A stretch of 64,000 bases of DNA from PALSA-1003 sp963791945 (GCA_963791945.1 CAWBUD010000002.1:1054001-1118000); one strand, 5' to 3'. Shown: positions 1-9,292, counted from the first letter of the stretch. Made by a program: numbers and translations. Notes: a model not told the origin generated them from the letters alone.

Positions 1-2
1 TG

Positions 3-275
3 ACCGGCGATCTTCCGCCGCGCCGCGCAACATGGAACGAGCGTGCTCTCGCCGATGACGTCTACGCGCGCGCCTTTCGCGATCAGCTCGAGCGCGTCAA
101 GCCTGCACCGAAGGTGCCGGAATGGGAGCGAATCGCCACCGAAATGCGCCTCGTCGCGGAGCGCACGGTGCACGGCCAGCTCACCGTCGATCAGGCCGCC
201 GCCGAGCTCGACGCGCGCGCCGACCGGATCCTCGAGAAGCGCCGCTGGATGCTCTCGCAACGGGGCCGTCGGTGA
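3..275 (+). CDS. Sugar ABC transporter substrate-binding protein, C-terminal part
   Basis: This is an open frame of 90 codons that runs in from the left edge and ends in TGA. The tail contains an alpha-helical stretch with TWNERALADD, PEWERIATEM and a closing basic segment (ILEKRRWM), as in the C-termini of family-1 extracellular solute-binding proteins for sugars. The stop codon overlaps the GTG start of the first permease (GTGA), which is strong operon evidence. In such systems the protein is periplasmic and delivers the sugar to the MalFG-type pore. The N-terminus, including the signal peptide, lies outside the window, so the substrate cannot be inferred. Confidence 0.7.
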   Translation, partial: TGDLPPRRATWNERALADDVYARAFRDQLERVKPAPKVPEWERIATEMRLVAERTVHGQLTVDQAAAELDARADRILEKRRWMLSQRGRR

Positions 276-1150
276 CCCGGCAGCGCGCCGCGTGGTTCTT
301 CGTCGGGCCCGCGCTCGCCGTCATCGGCGTTTTCTTCTTCCTGCCGGTGCTGGCCGCGCTGGCCCTGAGCTTCACGGACTTCGATATCTATGCGCTCGCC
401 GATCTCGCCAATCTGCGTTTCGTTGCGGTTCGCAACTACGTCGAGCTCCTGCAGCGCCCGGAGTTCTGGAACGCACTGGGCAATACGCTCTACTTCGTGA
501 TCGCCGGCGTCCCGCTGTCGATCGGCGCTTCGCTCGGCACGGCGCTGCTCCTCCATGCCCGCGCCGCGCGCTTCAGGGCGTTCTTCCGCACGGCGCTGTT
601 CGCGCCCGTGGTCACGACGCTGGTCGCCTCGGCGGTCGTCTGGCGCTATCTCTTCAACACCCGCTACGGCTGGCTCAATTACGCGCTCGGCGGGCTCGGA
701 CTTCCCGCCATCGACTGGCTCGGCGATCCGCGCTTCTCGATGCCGGCGATCATCGTGTTCGCCGTGTGGAAGAACTTCGGCTACAACATGATCATCCTGC
801 TCGCCGGACTGCAGGCGATCCCGGAGGAGCTCTACGAAGCCGCGCGCATCGACGGCGCGTCGGTCTGGCGGCAATTCCGCTACGTGACCTTGCCGATGCT
901 CACGCCCATGCTGTCGATGGTCGCGATCCTCACGGTGGCGGGCTACTTCCAGCTCTTCGCCGAGCCGTACGTCATGACTCAGGGCGGGCCCCTCCAGAGC
1001 ACGATGAGCGTGCTCTATCTCATGTACGACGAAGGCTTCAAGTGGTGGAACCTCGGGTCCGCCTCGGCGGTGGCGTTCGTTCTGTTCCTGCTGATGTTCG
1101 CCGTCACCGCCGTGCAGGTCTCCTGGACGCGCGGCCGGGGCGCGGGATGA
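272..1150 (+). CDS. Sugar ABC transporter permease, MalF/UgpA type
   Basis: This is a 292-residue inner-membrane permease with about six hydrophobic segments. The first is at residues 7-30 (WFFVGPALAVIGVFFFLPVL). The cytoplasmic EAA loop that docks the ATPase is visible as ELYEAARIDGASVW followed by TLPMLTPM. I chose the GTG at 272 because it overlaps the upstream TGA, gives the normal family length and places the first membrane helix near the N-terminus. The longer frame from 122 only adds a low-complexity arginine-rich leader. It should pair with the next permease. No ATPase gene is present in the window; sugar systems often share a distant MsiK/UgpC-type ATPase. Confidence 0.9.
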   Translation: MTRQRAAWFFVGPALAVIGVFFFLPVLAALALSFTDFDIYALADLANLRFVAVRNYVELLQRPEFWNALGNTLYFVIAGVPLSIGASLGTALLLHARAARFRAFFRTALFAPVVTTLVASAVVWRYLFNTRYGWLNYALGGLGLPAIDWLGDPRFSMPAIIVFAVWKNFGYNMIILLAGLQAIPEELYEAARIDGASVWRQFRYVTLPMLTPMLSMVAILTVAGYFQLFAEPYVMTQGGPLQSTMSVLYLMYDEGFKWWNLGSASAVAFVLFLLMFAVTAVQVSWTRGRGAG

Positions 1151-1968
1151 AACGGCTGCGCGGTTCGTTGCTCGTGAACGGTCTGCTTGCGGCCGCGGCG
1201 CTCGTTACGCTCTTTCCGCTGCTGTGGATGGTCTCCGCGTCGCTCATGTCGCCCGGCGAAGCGAGCGGCTCGCCGCCGCCGCTGCTGCCGGCGACGCCGG
1301 GCTTCGACAACTATCGCGAGCTCTTCGAGCACGGCGGGATGTGGCGCTATCTCGCCAACAGCGTCTTCCTCGCGACCGCGGCCACGGTCGCTTCGCTCGC
1401 CTTCAACGTCGCCGCCGGCTATGCATTCGCCAAGCTCCGCTTCGCGGGGCGCGACCGCATCTTCCGGACGCTCCTCGGCGCGCTGGTGATTCCCGGCCAG
1501 GTGGCGATGGTGCCGCTGTTCCTGGAGCTCAAGGAACTGGGGCTCGTCAACAGCTATGGCGGCGTCATCGTCCCGGCGCTGGCCAGCATCTTCGGTATCT
1601 TTCTCGTGCGCCAGTACGCCCGGTCGATTCCCGACGAACTCCTCGAGGCGGCGCGCATCGACGGGGCGAGCGAATTCCGGATCTTCGTGTCCGTCGTGTT
1701 GCCGGCGCTGAAGCCGATCGTCGTGACGCTCGCGGTGTTCACGCTGCTCGCCACCTGGAACGACTTCATGTGGCCGCTGATCGTCCTGACCGACAAGGAC
1801 CTCTATACGCTTCCGGTGGCGCTGGCGGCGCTTTCGCGCGAGCATGTTCAGGACGACGAATTGATGATGGCCGGATCGGTCGTGACGATCGTGCCGGTGC
1901 TCCTCGTGTTCCTTTCTCTGCAGCGCTATTACCTCCAAGGGCTCCTCGCGGGCAGCGTCAAGGGATGA
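1147..1968 (+). CDS. Sugar ABC transporter permease, MalG/UgpE type
   Basis: This 273-residue membrane protein is the second half of the sugar pore. The N-terminal helix is at residues 10-30 (LAAAALVTLFPLLWMVSASL). An EAA loop is present as ELLEAARIDGASEF followed by VVLPALKPI, and the usual WNDFMWPLIV segment near the C-terminus is clear. The ATG overlaps the stop of the first permease (ATGA), and its own stop overlaps the next start in the same way, so the operon is translationally coupled. Family assignment is secure; the transported sugar is inferred only from the glycosidases downstream. Confidence 0.9.
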   Translation: MKRLRGSLLVNGLLAAAALVTLFPLLWMVSASLMSPGEASGSPPPLLPATPGFDNYRELFEHGGMWRYLANSVFLATAATVASLAFNVAAGYAFAKLRFAGRDRIFRTLLGALVIPGQVAMVPLFLELKELGLVNSYGGVIVPALASIFGIFLVRQYARSIPDELLEAARIDGASEFRIFVSVVLPALKPIVVTLAVFTLLATWNDFMWPLIVLTDKDLYTLPVALAALSREHVQDDELMMAGSVVTIVPVLLVFLSLQRYYLQGLLAGSVKG

Positions 1969-4900
1969 GCCAAATCGGAAGAGCCGCGGCGCGACGGCGG
2001 AGAGCCCTGATCCTCGTCGCGCTCGCGCTGTCGCTGGTCGCCCCGGACCGTCCGATCGGCGCGCAATCGTCTGCCGGCCCGCCGCGGGTTCTCGACCGCT
2101 TCGAAACGATCGCACCGTGGCGCGTTGCGGTCTCCGACGGCGTTAGCGCGTCGCTTAGCGCCGTGGATGGACCGGCGGGCGGTGCGCTGCGGCTCGATTT
2201 CGATCTCGGCGGCACCGCGGGCTACGCGGCTGCGCAACGAGCGCTTGCGTTCGATCTGCCGCCGAACTACGAGATCTCGTTCGATCTCCGTGCGGACGCG
2301 CCGGTGAACGAATTCCAGTTCAAGCTCGCCGACGCCAGTGGCGAGAACGTGTGGTGGTTCCACGCCAAAGACTTCGATTTTCCGCGCGCCTGGCGGCATG
2401 TACGCATCAAGCAACGGCAGATCGAGTTCGCGTGGGGTCCCACCTCCGACCGGACGCTGCGGCACGTCGCGAGCGTGGAGTTCGTCGTCAATGCCGGTCG
2501 CGGCGGCGGGAGAGGGTCGTTGTACGTCGCCAATCTCGCGCTGCGCGAGCTGCCGGTCCCGGGGGTCGCGCCGCCACCGTCGGCAAGCGCCTCGTCGTCG
2601 CTGCCCGGCGCCGGTCCGGAACGGGCGCTCGACGGCGACCTTCAAACCGCATGGAAGAGCGACCCGGGGAGCGGCAAGGCGCAGACGATGACGATCGATC
2701 TCGGGCACGTGCGTGAATTCGGCGGCCTCGTGCTGCGCTGGCAGGCCGACGCATTCGCTTCGCACTACGACGTGCTCCTGTCCCGCGACGGCGAGCGCTG
2801 GCGGACGGTGAAGAACGTGGTGGGCGGCAGCGGCGGACCCGATGCGCTCGCCCTGCCCGACGCCGAGGCGCGCTACATGCGCCTCGTGCTCGCCGACGGT
2901 CCGGGGCCCGGCTACGCCCTCGCCGAGGTCGAGATCAAGGACCTCGCCTTCGGCGCGACGCCCAATGCCTTCATCGCTGCGCTGGCGCGAGAGGCTCCGC
3001 GCGGCGCCTATCCGCGCGGATTCACCGGCGAGCAGCCGTACTGGACGATCGTCGGCATCGACGGCGGTGCGCAGAGCGGGCTGCTGTCCGAAGACGGCGC
3101 GCTCGAGGTCCGCGCCGGGGGATTCTCGATCGAGCCGTTCGTCGTCGCGGGCAGCCGCGTCGTCACGTGGGCCGACGTGGATCGCCGGCAGTCTCTCGCT
3201 GACGGTTATCTGCCCATCCCGACGGTAGCATGGCAGGATCCGCGCTGGGACCTCACCATCACGTCGTTCGCGGAGGGCGTGCGCGAGCGTTCGGAGCTGA
3301 TCGCCCGCTACGAGCTCGCGAATCGCAGCGCGGAGCCGCTCGACCTGACGCTCGCGCTGGCGGTGCGGCCGTTCCAGGTGAATCCGCCCGCGCAGTTCCT
3401 GAACACGGCGGGCGGCGTGAGTCCCATCCACGACCTCGCCTGGGACGGCGCGTCGTTGCTGGTCGACGGCACGGCGAGCGTTTCGGCATTTCCGGCGCCC
3501 GACCGCGTCGGTGCGTTCTCCTTCGGCGCGGGAACGATCACGAAGATCCTCGCCGGCGAATGGCGCGAAGCTCACAGCACCCACGACTGGGACGGATTCG
3601 CGTCAGGCATTCTCGCCTACCGATTCACTCTCGCACCGCACGCAAGCCGGACGGTCGGCGTCGTCGTGCCGCTCACCGGGCGCCCGACGGTGCCGGCTCC
3701 CGGCGAGCCGTCGCGGTGGCTCGCCGAGCGCGAGCAGACCGTCGCCGCGATGTGGAGAGCGAAGCTCGACCGCCTGCGGCTCCGGCTTCCGCGCTCGGCG
3801 CAACCGCTCGCCGACACGCTGCGCACCGCGCTCGCGCATCTGCTGGTCACGCGCGACGGCCCGGTCCTGCGACCGGGCACGCGGTCGTATTCGCGTTCGT
3901 GGATCCGCGACGGGACAATGATCTCGGAGGCGTTGCTGCGGCTCGACGATGCCGATGCCGCCGAGGATTATCTCCGCTGGTACGCGCCGCATCAGTTCGC
4001 CAGCGGCAAGGTACCCTGCTGCATCGACGCCCGCGGCGCCGATCCGGTGCCGGAAAACGACAGCCCGGGCGAATTCATCTTTCTCGTCGCCGAGATCTAC
4101 CGCTATACCGGCGATCGGGCGCTGCTCGAAGCGATGTGGCCGCACGTCGCCGCGGCCGCGCGCTATCTCGAAAGCCTGCGCCAGTCCGAACGCACCGACG
4201 CGAACCTCGCGCCGGCGCGGCGCGCATTCTACGGGATGCTGCCCGCCTCGATCAGCCATGAAGGCTACGCGGCGAAGCCGGTGCATTCGTATTGGGACGA
4301 TTTCTGGGCGCTCAAGGGCTACGATTCCGCCTGCGCGATCGCGCTCGCGCTCGGCCGCGCCGACGAGGCGGAGCGCTTCGCGCGTGAGCGCGACGAGTTC
4401 CGCCGCGATCTCGGGGATTCGCTCACGGCGGCGATCGCCGCTCATGGCATCGACTACCTCCCCGGTTCGGCCGAGCTCGGCGACTTCGATCCGACATCGA
4501 CCAGCATCGCCTTCGCGCCGTACGGCGACACGCGCGAGCTTCGCCCGGAATGGGTGCGCGCGACCTACGAACGCTACTGGCGCGAGTTCGTCGATCGGCG
4601 CGACGGCCGCGCGACATGGGACGACTACACGCCCTACGAGCTGCGCAACGTCGCGACCTTCGTGCGCCTCGGCTGGCGCGACCGCGCGCAGGCGCTGCTC
4701 GCGTTCTTCCTTCAGGGACGGCGCCCGGCGGCGTGGAACCAGTGGGCCGAAGTGGTCGGCCGCGATGCGCGCGCTCCACGCTTCGTCGGCGACATGCCGC
4801 ACGCCTGGGTTGCGTCCGATTTCATCCGCTCGCTGCTCGATCTGTTCGTCTACGAGCGCGTGGCCGATCGTTCGCTGGTGCTCGCCGCGGGCGTCCCGGC

Positions 4901-5159
4901 GGGTTGGCTCGGCGAGGGCGTCGCGATCGAAGGCCTGCGCACGCCGTACGGAACGGTGTCGTATTCGCTGGCGCAGCAAGGCTCGCGCATCGTTCTCGAT
5001 CTCGCCTCGGGCTCGCGGGTGCCTCCCGGGGGCTTCGTCTTCGCATGGCCGCTCGAAACGGCTCCGGGCGAGACGCGCATCAACGGCCGGGGCGCGCGCT
5101 GGCAGAATGGCGAGCTCGTCATCCGCGAGCTCCCCGTCCGGATCGTGGTCGAGCGCTAG
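1965..5159 (+). CDS. Secreted discoidin-domain, six-hairpin glycosidase-like protein
   Basis: This is a 1064-residue protein. Residues 1-33 look like a signal peptide (arginine-rich, then LILVALALSLVA, ending GAQS). Residues about 40-185 resemble a carbohydrate-binding beta-sandwich. Residues about 200-330 are F5/8 type C (discoidin)-like, with ALDGDLQTAWKS and YMRLVLADG. From about residue 590 the sequence becomes an (alpha/alpha)6-barrel type, with SRSWIRDGTM, ENDSPGEFIFLVAEIYRYTG and HAWVASDFIRSL, as in amylo-alpha-1,6-glucosidase and related hairpin glycosidases. It overlaps the permease stop (ATGA) and is followed by a GH1 gene, so it probably hydrolyses the glycan whose products are imported. 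No exact GH family or catalytic residues could be fixed by eye; candidate acids lie around residues 690-700. Confidence 0.75.
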   Translation: MSQIGRAAARRRRALILVALALSLVAPDRPIGAQSSAGPPRVLDRFETIAPWRVAVSDGVSASLSAVDGPAGGALRLDFDLGGTAGYAAAQRALAFDLPPNYEISFDLRADAPVNEFQFKLADASGENVWWFHAKDFDFPRAWRHVRIKQRQIEFAWGPTSDRTLRHVASVEFVVNAGRGGGRGSLYVANLALRELPVPGVAPPPSASASSSLPGAGPERALDGDLQTAWKSDPGSGKAQTMTIDLGHVREFGGLVLRWQADAFASHYDVLLSRDGERWRTVKNVVGGSGGPDALALPDAEARYMRLVLADGPGPGYALAEVEIKDLAFGATPNAFIAALAREAPRGAYPRGFTGEQPYWTIVGIDGGAQSGLLSEDGALEVRAGGFSIEPFVVAGSRVVTWADVDRRQSLADGYLPIPTVAWQDPRWDLTITSFAEGVRERSELIARYELANRSAEPLDLTLALAVRPFQVNPPAQFLNTAGGVSPIHDLAWDGASLLVDGTASVSAFPAPDRVGAFSFGAGTITKILAGEWREAHSTHDWDGFASGILAYRFTLAPHASRTVGVVVPLTGRPTVPAPGEPSRWLAEREQTVAAMWRAKLDRLRLRLPRSAQPLADTLRTALAHLLVTRDGPVLRPGTRSYSRSWIRDGTMISEALLRLDDADAAEDYLRWYAPHQFASGKVPCCIDARGADPVPENDSPGEFIFLVAEIYRYTGDRALLEAMWPHVAAAARYLESLRQSERTDANLAPARRAFYGMLPASISHEGYAAKPVHSYWDDFWALKGYDSACAIALALGRADEAERFARERDEFRRDLGDSLTAAIAAHGIDYLPGSAELGDFDPTSTSIAFAPYGDTRELRPEWVRATYERYWREFVDRRDGRATWDDYTPYELRNVATFVRLGWRDRAQALLAFFLQGRRPAAWNQWAEVVGRDARAPRFVGDMPHAWVASDFIRSLLDLFVYERVADRSLVLAAGVPAGWLGEGVAIEGLRTPYGTVSYSLAQQGSRIVLDLASGSRVPPGGFVFAWPLETAPGETRINGRGARWQNGELVIRELPVRIVVER

Positions 5160-5193
5160 GCGGCGCGTCGCGCAGCGTTTTTGATAGGGCGTC

Positions 5194-6552
5194 ATGACAA
5201 CCAAGATCGAATTTCCCGCAGGCTTTCTCTGGGGCGCCGCGACGTCGGCTTACCAGATCGAGGGATCTCCCCTCGCCGATGGCGCCGGACCGAGCATCTG
5301 GCAACGGTTCACGCATACGCCGGGGCTGGTGGTGAACAACGAAACCGGCGACACCGCTTGCGATCACTACCGGCGCTACGCCGACGACGTCGCGTCGATG
5401 CAGCGGCTGGGACTGAAAGCGTATCGTTTCAGCATCGCCTGGAGCCGTGTGCTGCCGCACGGTCGCGGCGCGGTCAATCCGGCGGGACTGGCCTTCTACG
5501 ACCGCCTGGTGGACGCGCTGCTCGCGAACGGCATCGAGCCCATGGCGACGCTGTTCCACTGGGATCTGCCCGCCGCGCTCGACGATCGCGGCGGCTGGCT
5601 CAATCCCGACAGCGCGGGCTGGTTCGCCGACTACGCGAGCACGGTCTTCCGCAAGCTCGACGATCGCGTCAAGCTCTGGGCGACGCTCAACGAGCCCTGG
5701 GTCGTCACCGACGGCGGCTACCTGCACGGCGCGCTGGCCCCCGGCCACCGCAATCGCTTCGAGGCGCCGATCGCGACCCACAACCTGATGCGCGCGCACG
5801 GCACGGCCGTGCAGGTGTACCGCGCCGAAGGCAGGCATCGGATCGGTCTCGTCGTCAACCTCGAGCCGAAGTATCCGGCTTCCGACAGCGCCGACGATCG
5901 CGCCGCGACCGCTCGCGCCGAAGCCTACATGAACCGGCAATATCTCGATCCGGTATTCGGCAAGGGCTACCCCACCGAGCTCGAGCAGATCTTCGGCGAA
6001 GCCTGGCCGCATTGGCCCGCGGCGGATTTCGATCTCATCGCGCAGCCGATCGACTTCGTCGGCGTCAACTACTACACGCGCAACGTGACGCGGGCCGATG
6101 CCAATGCGTGGCCCCTGCGCGCCGCACCGGTCCGCCAGCCGCGCGCAACCTACACCGACACCGGCTGGGAAGTCTTCGCGCAGGGGCTGACCGACATGCT
6201 GGTCCGCGTCAAGGAGCGCTATGGCGTCGTGCCCGTGTACGTGACGGAGAACGGCGCAGCGTTCTTCGATCCGCCGACTGCGGAGGACGGCCGGGTTCAG
6301 GACCCTTTGCGCGTCGGCTACCTTCGCAAGCACATCACGGCGCTGCACGCCGCGCTCCGGGCAGGTGTCGATCTCCGCGGCTATTTCGTCTGGTCTCTGT
6401 TCGACAACATGGAATGGTCGCTCGGCTATTCCAAGCGCTTCGGCATCGTGCACGTGGACTTCGCGACCCAGAAGCGCACGCCCAAGGACAGCGCGCTGTT
6501 CTATTCGAGCGTCATCGCCACGAATGGCAGCGCGCTGCGCGACGATGCCTAG
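5194..6552 (+). CDS. GH1 family beta-glucosidase
   Basis: This 452-residue enzyme has the full length of bacterial GH1 beta-glucosidases and no signal peptide, so it should be cytoplasmic. It opens with FPAGFLWGAATSAYQIEG, carries the acid/base motif TLNEPW near residue 166 and the nucleophile motif VTENGA near residue 351, and ends with the expected WSLFDNMEWSLGYSKRFG segment. The retaining mechanism would release glucose or a similar sugar from imported beta-linked oligosaccharides. It lies 34 bp after the glycosidase-like gene and is the last gene of the uptake operon. Its TAG overlaps the stop of the converging gene. Confidence 0.95.
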   Translation: MTTKIEFPAGFLWGAATSAYQIEGSPLADGAGPSIWQRFTHTPGLVVNNETGDTACDHYRRYADDVASMQRLGLKAYRFSIAWSRVLPHGRGAVNPAGLAFYDRLVDALLANGIEPMATLFHWDLPAALDDRGGWLNPDSAGWFADYASTVFRKLDDRVKLWATLNEPWVVTDGGYLHGALAPGHRNRFEAPIATHNLMRAHGTAVQVYRAEGRHRIGLVVNLEPKYPASDSADDRAATARAEAYMNRQYLDPVFGKGYPTELEQIFGEAWPHWPAADFDLIAQPIDFVGVNYYTRNVTRADANAWPLRAAPVRQPRATYTDTGWEVFAQGLTDMLVRVKERYGVVPVYVTENGAAFFDPPTAEDGRVQDPLRVGYLRKHITALHAALRAGVDLRGYFVWSLFDNMEWSLGYSKRFGIVHVDFATQKRTPKDSALFYSSVIATNGSALRDDA

Positions 6553-8093
6553 GGAAGCGTGATGGAGAACAGCGCTTCGCAGCGGATCGACGGATCGCAG
6601 GAGATCAAGCTCGTCTGGGCCGTCCAGTTGCGGATGTTGACGTAGTAGTCGACGCCTGGCGCCAGTCCCAGCTTACCGCCGGAAGACGCTCCAAGCACGA
6701 ACGACTGGGTCGCTCCGAGACCCTCGCTGCGCACTAACGGACCGTTGCTGCCGGTGGGGTCGTCGGGCCGGAAGTCGCACGCGACCCGCGAGATCGTCAC
6801 TTCGCGGAATGTCGGTGGCCCGCCGAATTCGGCGATCGAGATCCGGCCGGTCTGGGTGCTGCTCGCAGTAGGCGGCACCGACAGCTTCAGGACCCACACG
6901 CCGTTCCAGGCGAATCCCGGAGCGTCGGTGAAATCGCGCGAGTAGATCAGCGCGCCCGTCCAGCCGAGATCGCTGAAGAGATAGCTCGGATATTGCCCGC
7001 ACAGTCCGGGCGGGGGCGGCGTGCCTGCGACCCAGTTCACGCTGCGCGAAGCCGCGGGCCCTGTGCCGCCGGCGTTGCTGCCGCTTACCGAATAATTCAC
7101 GAGCCCCGGGACCCCCGATTGCGCCGGGCAGAGGACGCCCCCACTCGAGCAGTTGGTCCAGTTGTAGCTGATCGGGGTGTTGCTGCAGGCTGCGGCGAGG
7201 AGCGCGGTCGACCCGACATCGGGTGGCGCGGTGTTCGAGGTCACCACCATGCCGCACATCGGCAGCGGCGGCAGACTCCGCCAGTGGATGTCGATCGTCC
7301 CCGGTGCACCGGTGCCGCTGGCGTTGCTCGCCGCGACCGAATAGGTCAGTGTTCCGGAGACGCTCGACGTCACGTCGCAGCGGCCGCCTCCCGAGCAACC
7401 GGTCCAGGTGTAGCTCTCCGGATTGCCGGTGCAGTTGGCGAACAGCGTGATCGTCGTGCCGACATACGGCGCGGTGTCGCTTGCCGACGGCGTGCACACC
7501 GGTGCATTGCCGCCGCCTCCGTTCGCGGGCGAGCACATCGCGGTCGGATAGGGTCCTGTGCCGTAGCCCTCGGCGGCGTAGCCCTTCGCGAGCATCGCCT
7601 GGAGCGTAGCGAGATCGGTCGTGTAGCGGTGGTTCGAATCGGCGCGCGTGTTCCAGGCGCGGTACACCGGGACGCTGCCGGATGGACACTGGCCCGTGGC
7701 GAGGTCGGGGAGAAACACCTCGAACACGTCGTAGCTTTCGAGCAGCCAGGCCGTCGGAAAGCGCTCCAGCACCTGCTGGCATTCGAGCGGCGAGGCCGAG
7801 TAGAAATGCGAGTCGAGCCCGGCGGCGGGGCTCCCGTAGAAGCGGCACACGGGCGTCGATCCAGGTATCCCCGACCCAGCGCTGTACACGTTGAAGCTCA
7901 GGCCCGTTCGCGCCCAGCCGGGAAACTGGCCGCCGTCGAGCGCAGCCACCTCCGCGGGGATCGCCGTGACGAAATAGTGGTCGAGGGCGGCGTCGTAGTA
8001 CTCGACGGCGACTGCGATGGCGGCGCGAACCGGTCCGCTCGAGCTGACAAAAGCGATGGCGACGAGCGCGATGGTGCGAAGCAGGCGCATCAT
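6549..8093 (-). CDS. Secreted protein with DUF5648-like repeats and Ig-like segments
   Basis: The preferred start gives about 514 residues and a typical signal peptide (MRLLRTIALVAIAFVSSS). Residues about 25-160 hold two related units, AVEYYDAALDHYFVTA and YRAWNTRADSNHRYTT, matching the aromatic YxHYF-type pattern of DUF5648 domains. The middle contains two proline/cysteine-rich Ig-like stretches (SYTWTGCSGG and SYNWTNCSSG). The C-terminus is a beta-rich region of unknown type. It is convergent with the GH1 gene and the two stop codons overlap. An upstream in-frame ATG at 8135 exists but precedes the signal peptide with a poor leader. The function is unknown; a surface or extracellular binding role is inferred. 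Confidence 0.7.
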   Translation of the reverse strand: MMRLLRTIALVAIAFVSSSGPVRAAIAVAVEYYDAALDHYFVTAIPAEVAALDGGQFPGWARTGLSFNVYSAGSGIPGSTPVCRFYGSPAAGLDSHFYSASPLECQQVLERFPTAWLLESYDVFEVFLPDLATGQCPSGSVPVYRAWNTRADSNHRYTTDLATLQAMLAKGYAAEGYGTGPYPTAMCSPANGGGGNAPVCTPSASDTAPYVGTTITLFANCTGNPESYTWTGCSGGGRCDVTSSVSGTLTYSVAASNASGTGAPGTIDIHWRSLPPLPMCGMVVTSNTAPPDVGSTALLAAACSNTPISYNWTNCSSGGVLCPAQSGVPGLVNYSVSGSNAGGTGPAASRSVNWVAGTPPPPGLCGQYPSYLFSDLGWTGALIYSRDFTDAPGFAWNGVWVLKLSVPPTASSTQTGRISIAEFGGPPTFREVTISRVACDFRPDDPTGSNGPLVRSEGLGATQSFVLGASSGGKLGLAPGVDYYVNIRNWTAQTSLISCDPSIRCEALFSITLP

Positions 8094-8162
8094 GATTCGG
8101 GCCGGGAGGCGACGCTCCGCCGGCGGCGGGCCCACTATCGGCGAACCGCTCGGGCGCCGGTA

Positions 8163-8705
8163 TCAGCGGCGGTCTGATTCGGGTGTAGGAGCAGGACCGA
8201 CGCGCCGATCGTGGCCCTTCGAAGGACCGTCGCCGCTCAGGCTGATTTCGTAGTAGAGACTGAACGGGTCGTCGCGATAAGGGCCGAACGGCGACCGCCG
8301 CCGGAAGCCGAACGCTTCGTAGAGACCGATCGCCGACGTTTCGTAGATGCCAGTCTCGAGGCGCAGCGCGCCCGCGCCGCGCGCCCGCGCGTAGTCCGCG
8401 AGATGTCGCAACATCGCCTTGCCGAGGCCTGCGCCGCGAAACTCGGGACGCATGAACATGCGTTTGACTTCAGCGTACTCGGAACCGTGGAGCTGCACGC
8501 CACCGCAGCCGGCGGGCTTCCCGTCGCAGCGCGCGACGAAGAATGCGACCGCTTCGCGCAGCAGCTTTTCCACCGAGTAGCCGTGCTGGCTCGCCTTGGG
8601 ATAGCCGCGCGAGCCGAGGTGTGCCTCGAGCTCCGCGATCAGCGCAGCGGCTTCGGGCTCGTCGGGACGCGTCTCCGTGATCTCGCAGGCGACGGCAGGT
8701 CTCAC
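8163..8705 (-). CDS. GNAT family N-acetyltransferase
   Basis: This is a 180-residue single GNAT domain. The acetyl-CoA pyrophosphate loop is visible as EFRGAGLGKAML, preceded by the strand VKRMFMRP and followed by LRLETGIYETSAIGLYEAFGF, which is the usual tail of the fold. The start is a GTG that overlaps the stop of the small gene upstream (GTGA), so the two are co-transcribed. Such proteins acetylate small molecules or amino groups of peptides; the substrate is not deducible. The last 20 residues extend beyond the fold and are basic. Confidence 0.85.
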   Translation of the reverse strand: MRPAVACEITETRPDEPEAAALIAELEAHLGSRGYPKASQHGYSVEKLLREAVAFFVARCDGKPAGCGGVQLHGSEYAEVKRMFMRPEFRGAGLGKAMLRHLADYARARGAGALRLETGIYETSAIGLYEAFGFRRRSPFGPYRDDPFSLYYEISLSGDGPSKGHDRRVGPAPTPESDRR

Positions 8706-8962
8706 ATCCCGCCGTGCTTGGGCGCCGTGGTAATGGTACTCCTGCCTTGCATCATGTCGTCGACGCCTTCCTTGCTCTGAATCGACCTGACCTCAGCACT
8801 GCCAGTGCTGTCGCGAACCGGGATGCGACTTCCGGTCACGTAAGTCTTCTCATGCCTGACCTCGGAACTGCCCGTCGCCGCGGATTGTTGCGGCTCGACT
8901 GCCGCGCACGCGACGATCGAGGCGGCCGCGACCAGGGCTGGAACTAGGACGTAGCGATTCAC
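8702..8962 (-). CDS. Small putative lipoprotein
   Basis: This 86-residue protein starts at a GTG with a strong GAGGAG site seven bases upstream. The N-terminus VLVPALVAAASIVAC is a signal peptide with a possible lipobox ending at Cys19. The remainder is polar with KTYVTGSRIPVRD and no recognisable domain. TonB-dependent receptors often carry a VTGSRI motif after the signal, but here there is no barrel, so the resemblance is probably superficial. It overlaps the GNAT gene by four bases. The function is unknown. Confidence 0.6.
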   Translation of the reverse strand: MNRYVLVPALVAAASIVACAAVEPQQSAATGSSEVRHEKTYVTGSRIPVRDSTGSAEVRSIQSKEGVDDMMQGRSTITTAPKHGGM

Positions 8963-9292
8963 TTGAATGCTCCTCGCGCGGCGCCGGTGTGGCGGCTGCC
9001 CGAATTTACCGCAGCCGTCCTGCGCGCGCCAGCGCGCCCCTTCCTTCTTCGAATGCGGAGCCCGAATGCCGACCGTTCGCGAGCCACCCATCCGGTACTC
9101 CCCGCGTCCCCGCGCCCGAGAGCATGATGACTACAGGATGGTCAGTGACGGGTTTTCTTACAAAGCTATTACCGAGTCTGCCCATGCGCGTGTTAAACCG
9201 TGCGAAAATCAAAGAGAAACCAGTGTGGCTCGGCGATTGCTTGTATGCTTGGCCATTGAAGCAGGATTAGCGAGTGGAGGGGGATTCCGCGC
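8963..9292. other. Intergenic region between divergent genes
   Basis: This 330-bp stretch separates the leftward lipoprotein/GNAT pair from the rightward gene at 9293. The short frames on both strands here are not supported by ribosome-binding sites. Promoters for both directions should lie here. The segment around 9130-9250 is noticeably A+T-richer than its surroundings, but I could not fix a convincing -35/-10 pair. Confidence 0.5.

Noticed and set aside
1015..5204. Long minus-strand open frames opposite the permease and glycosidase genes (for example 1015-2115, 1929-3584, 3603-5204)
   Set aside because: They are arginine/aspartate-rich G+C shadows of well-supported genes, without ribosome-binding sites or recognisable domains.
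8702..8962. TonB-receptor-like VTGSRI motif in the small lipoprotein
   Set aside because: There is no plug or barrel sequence; the protein is only 86 residues.
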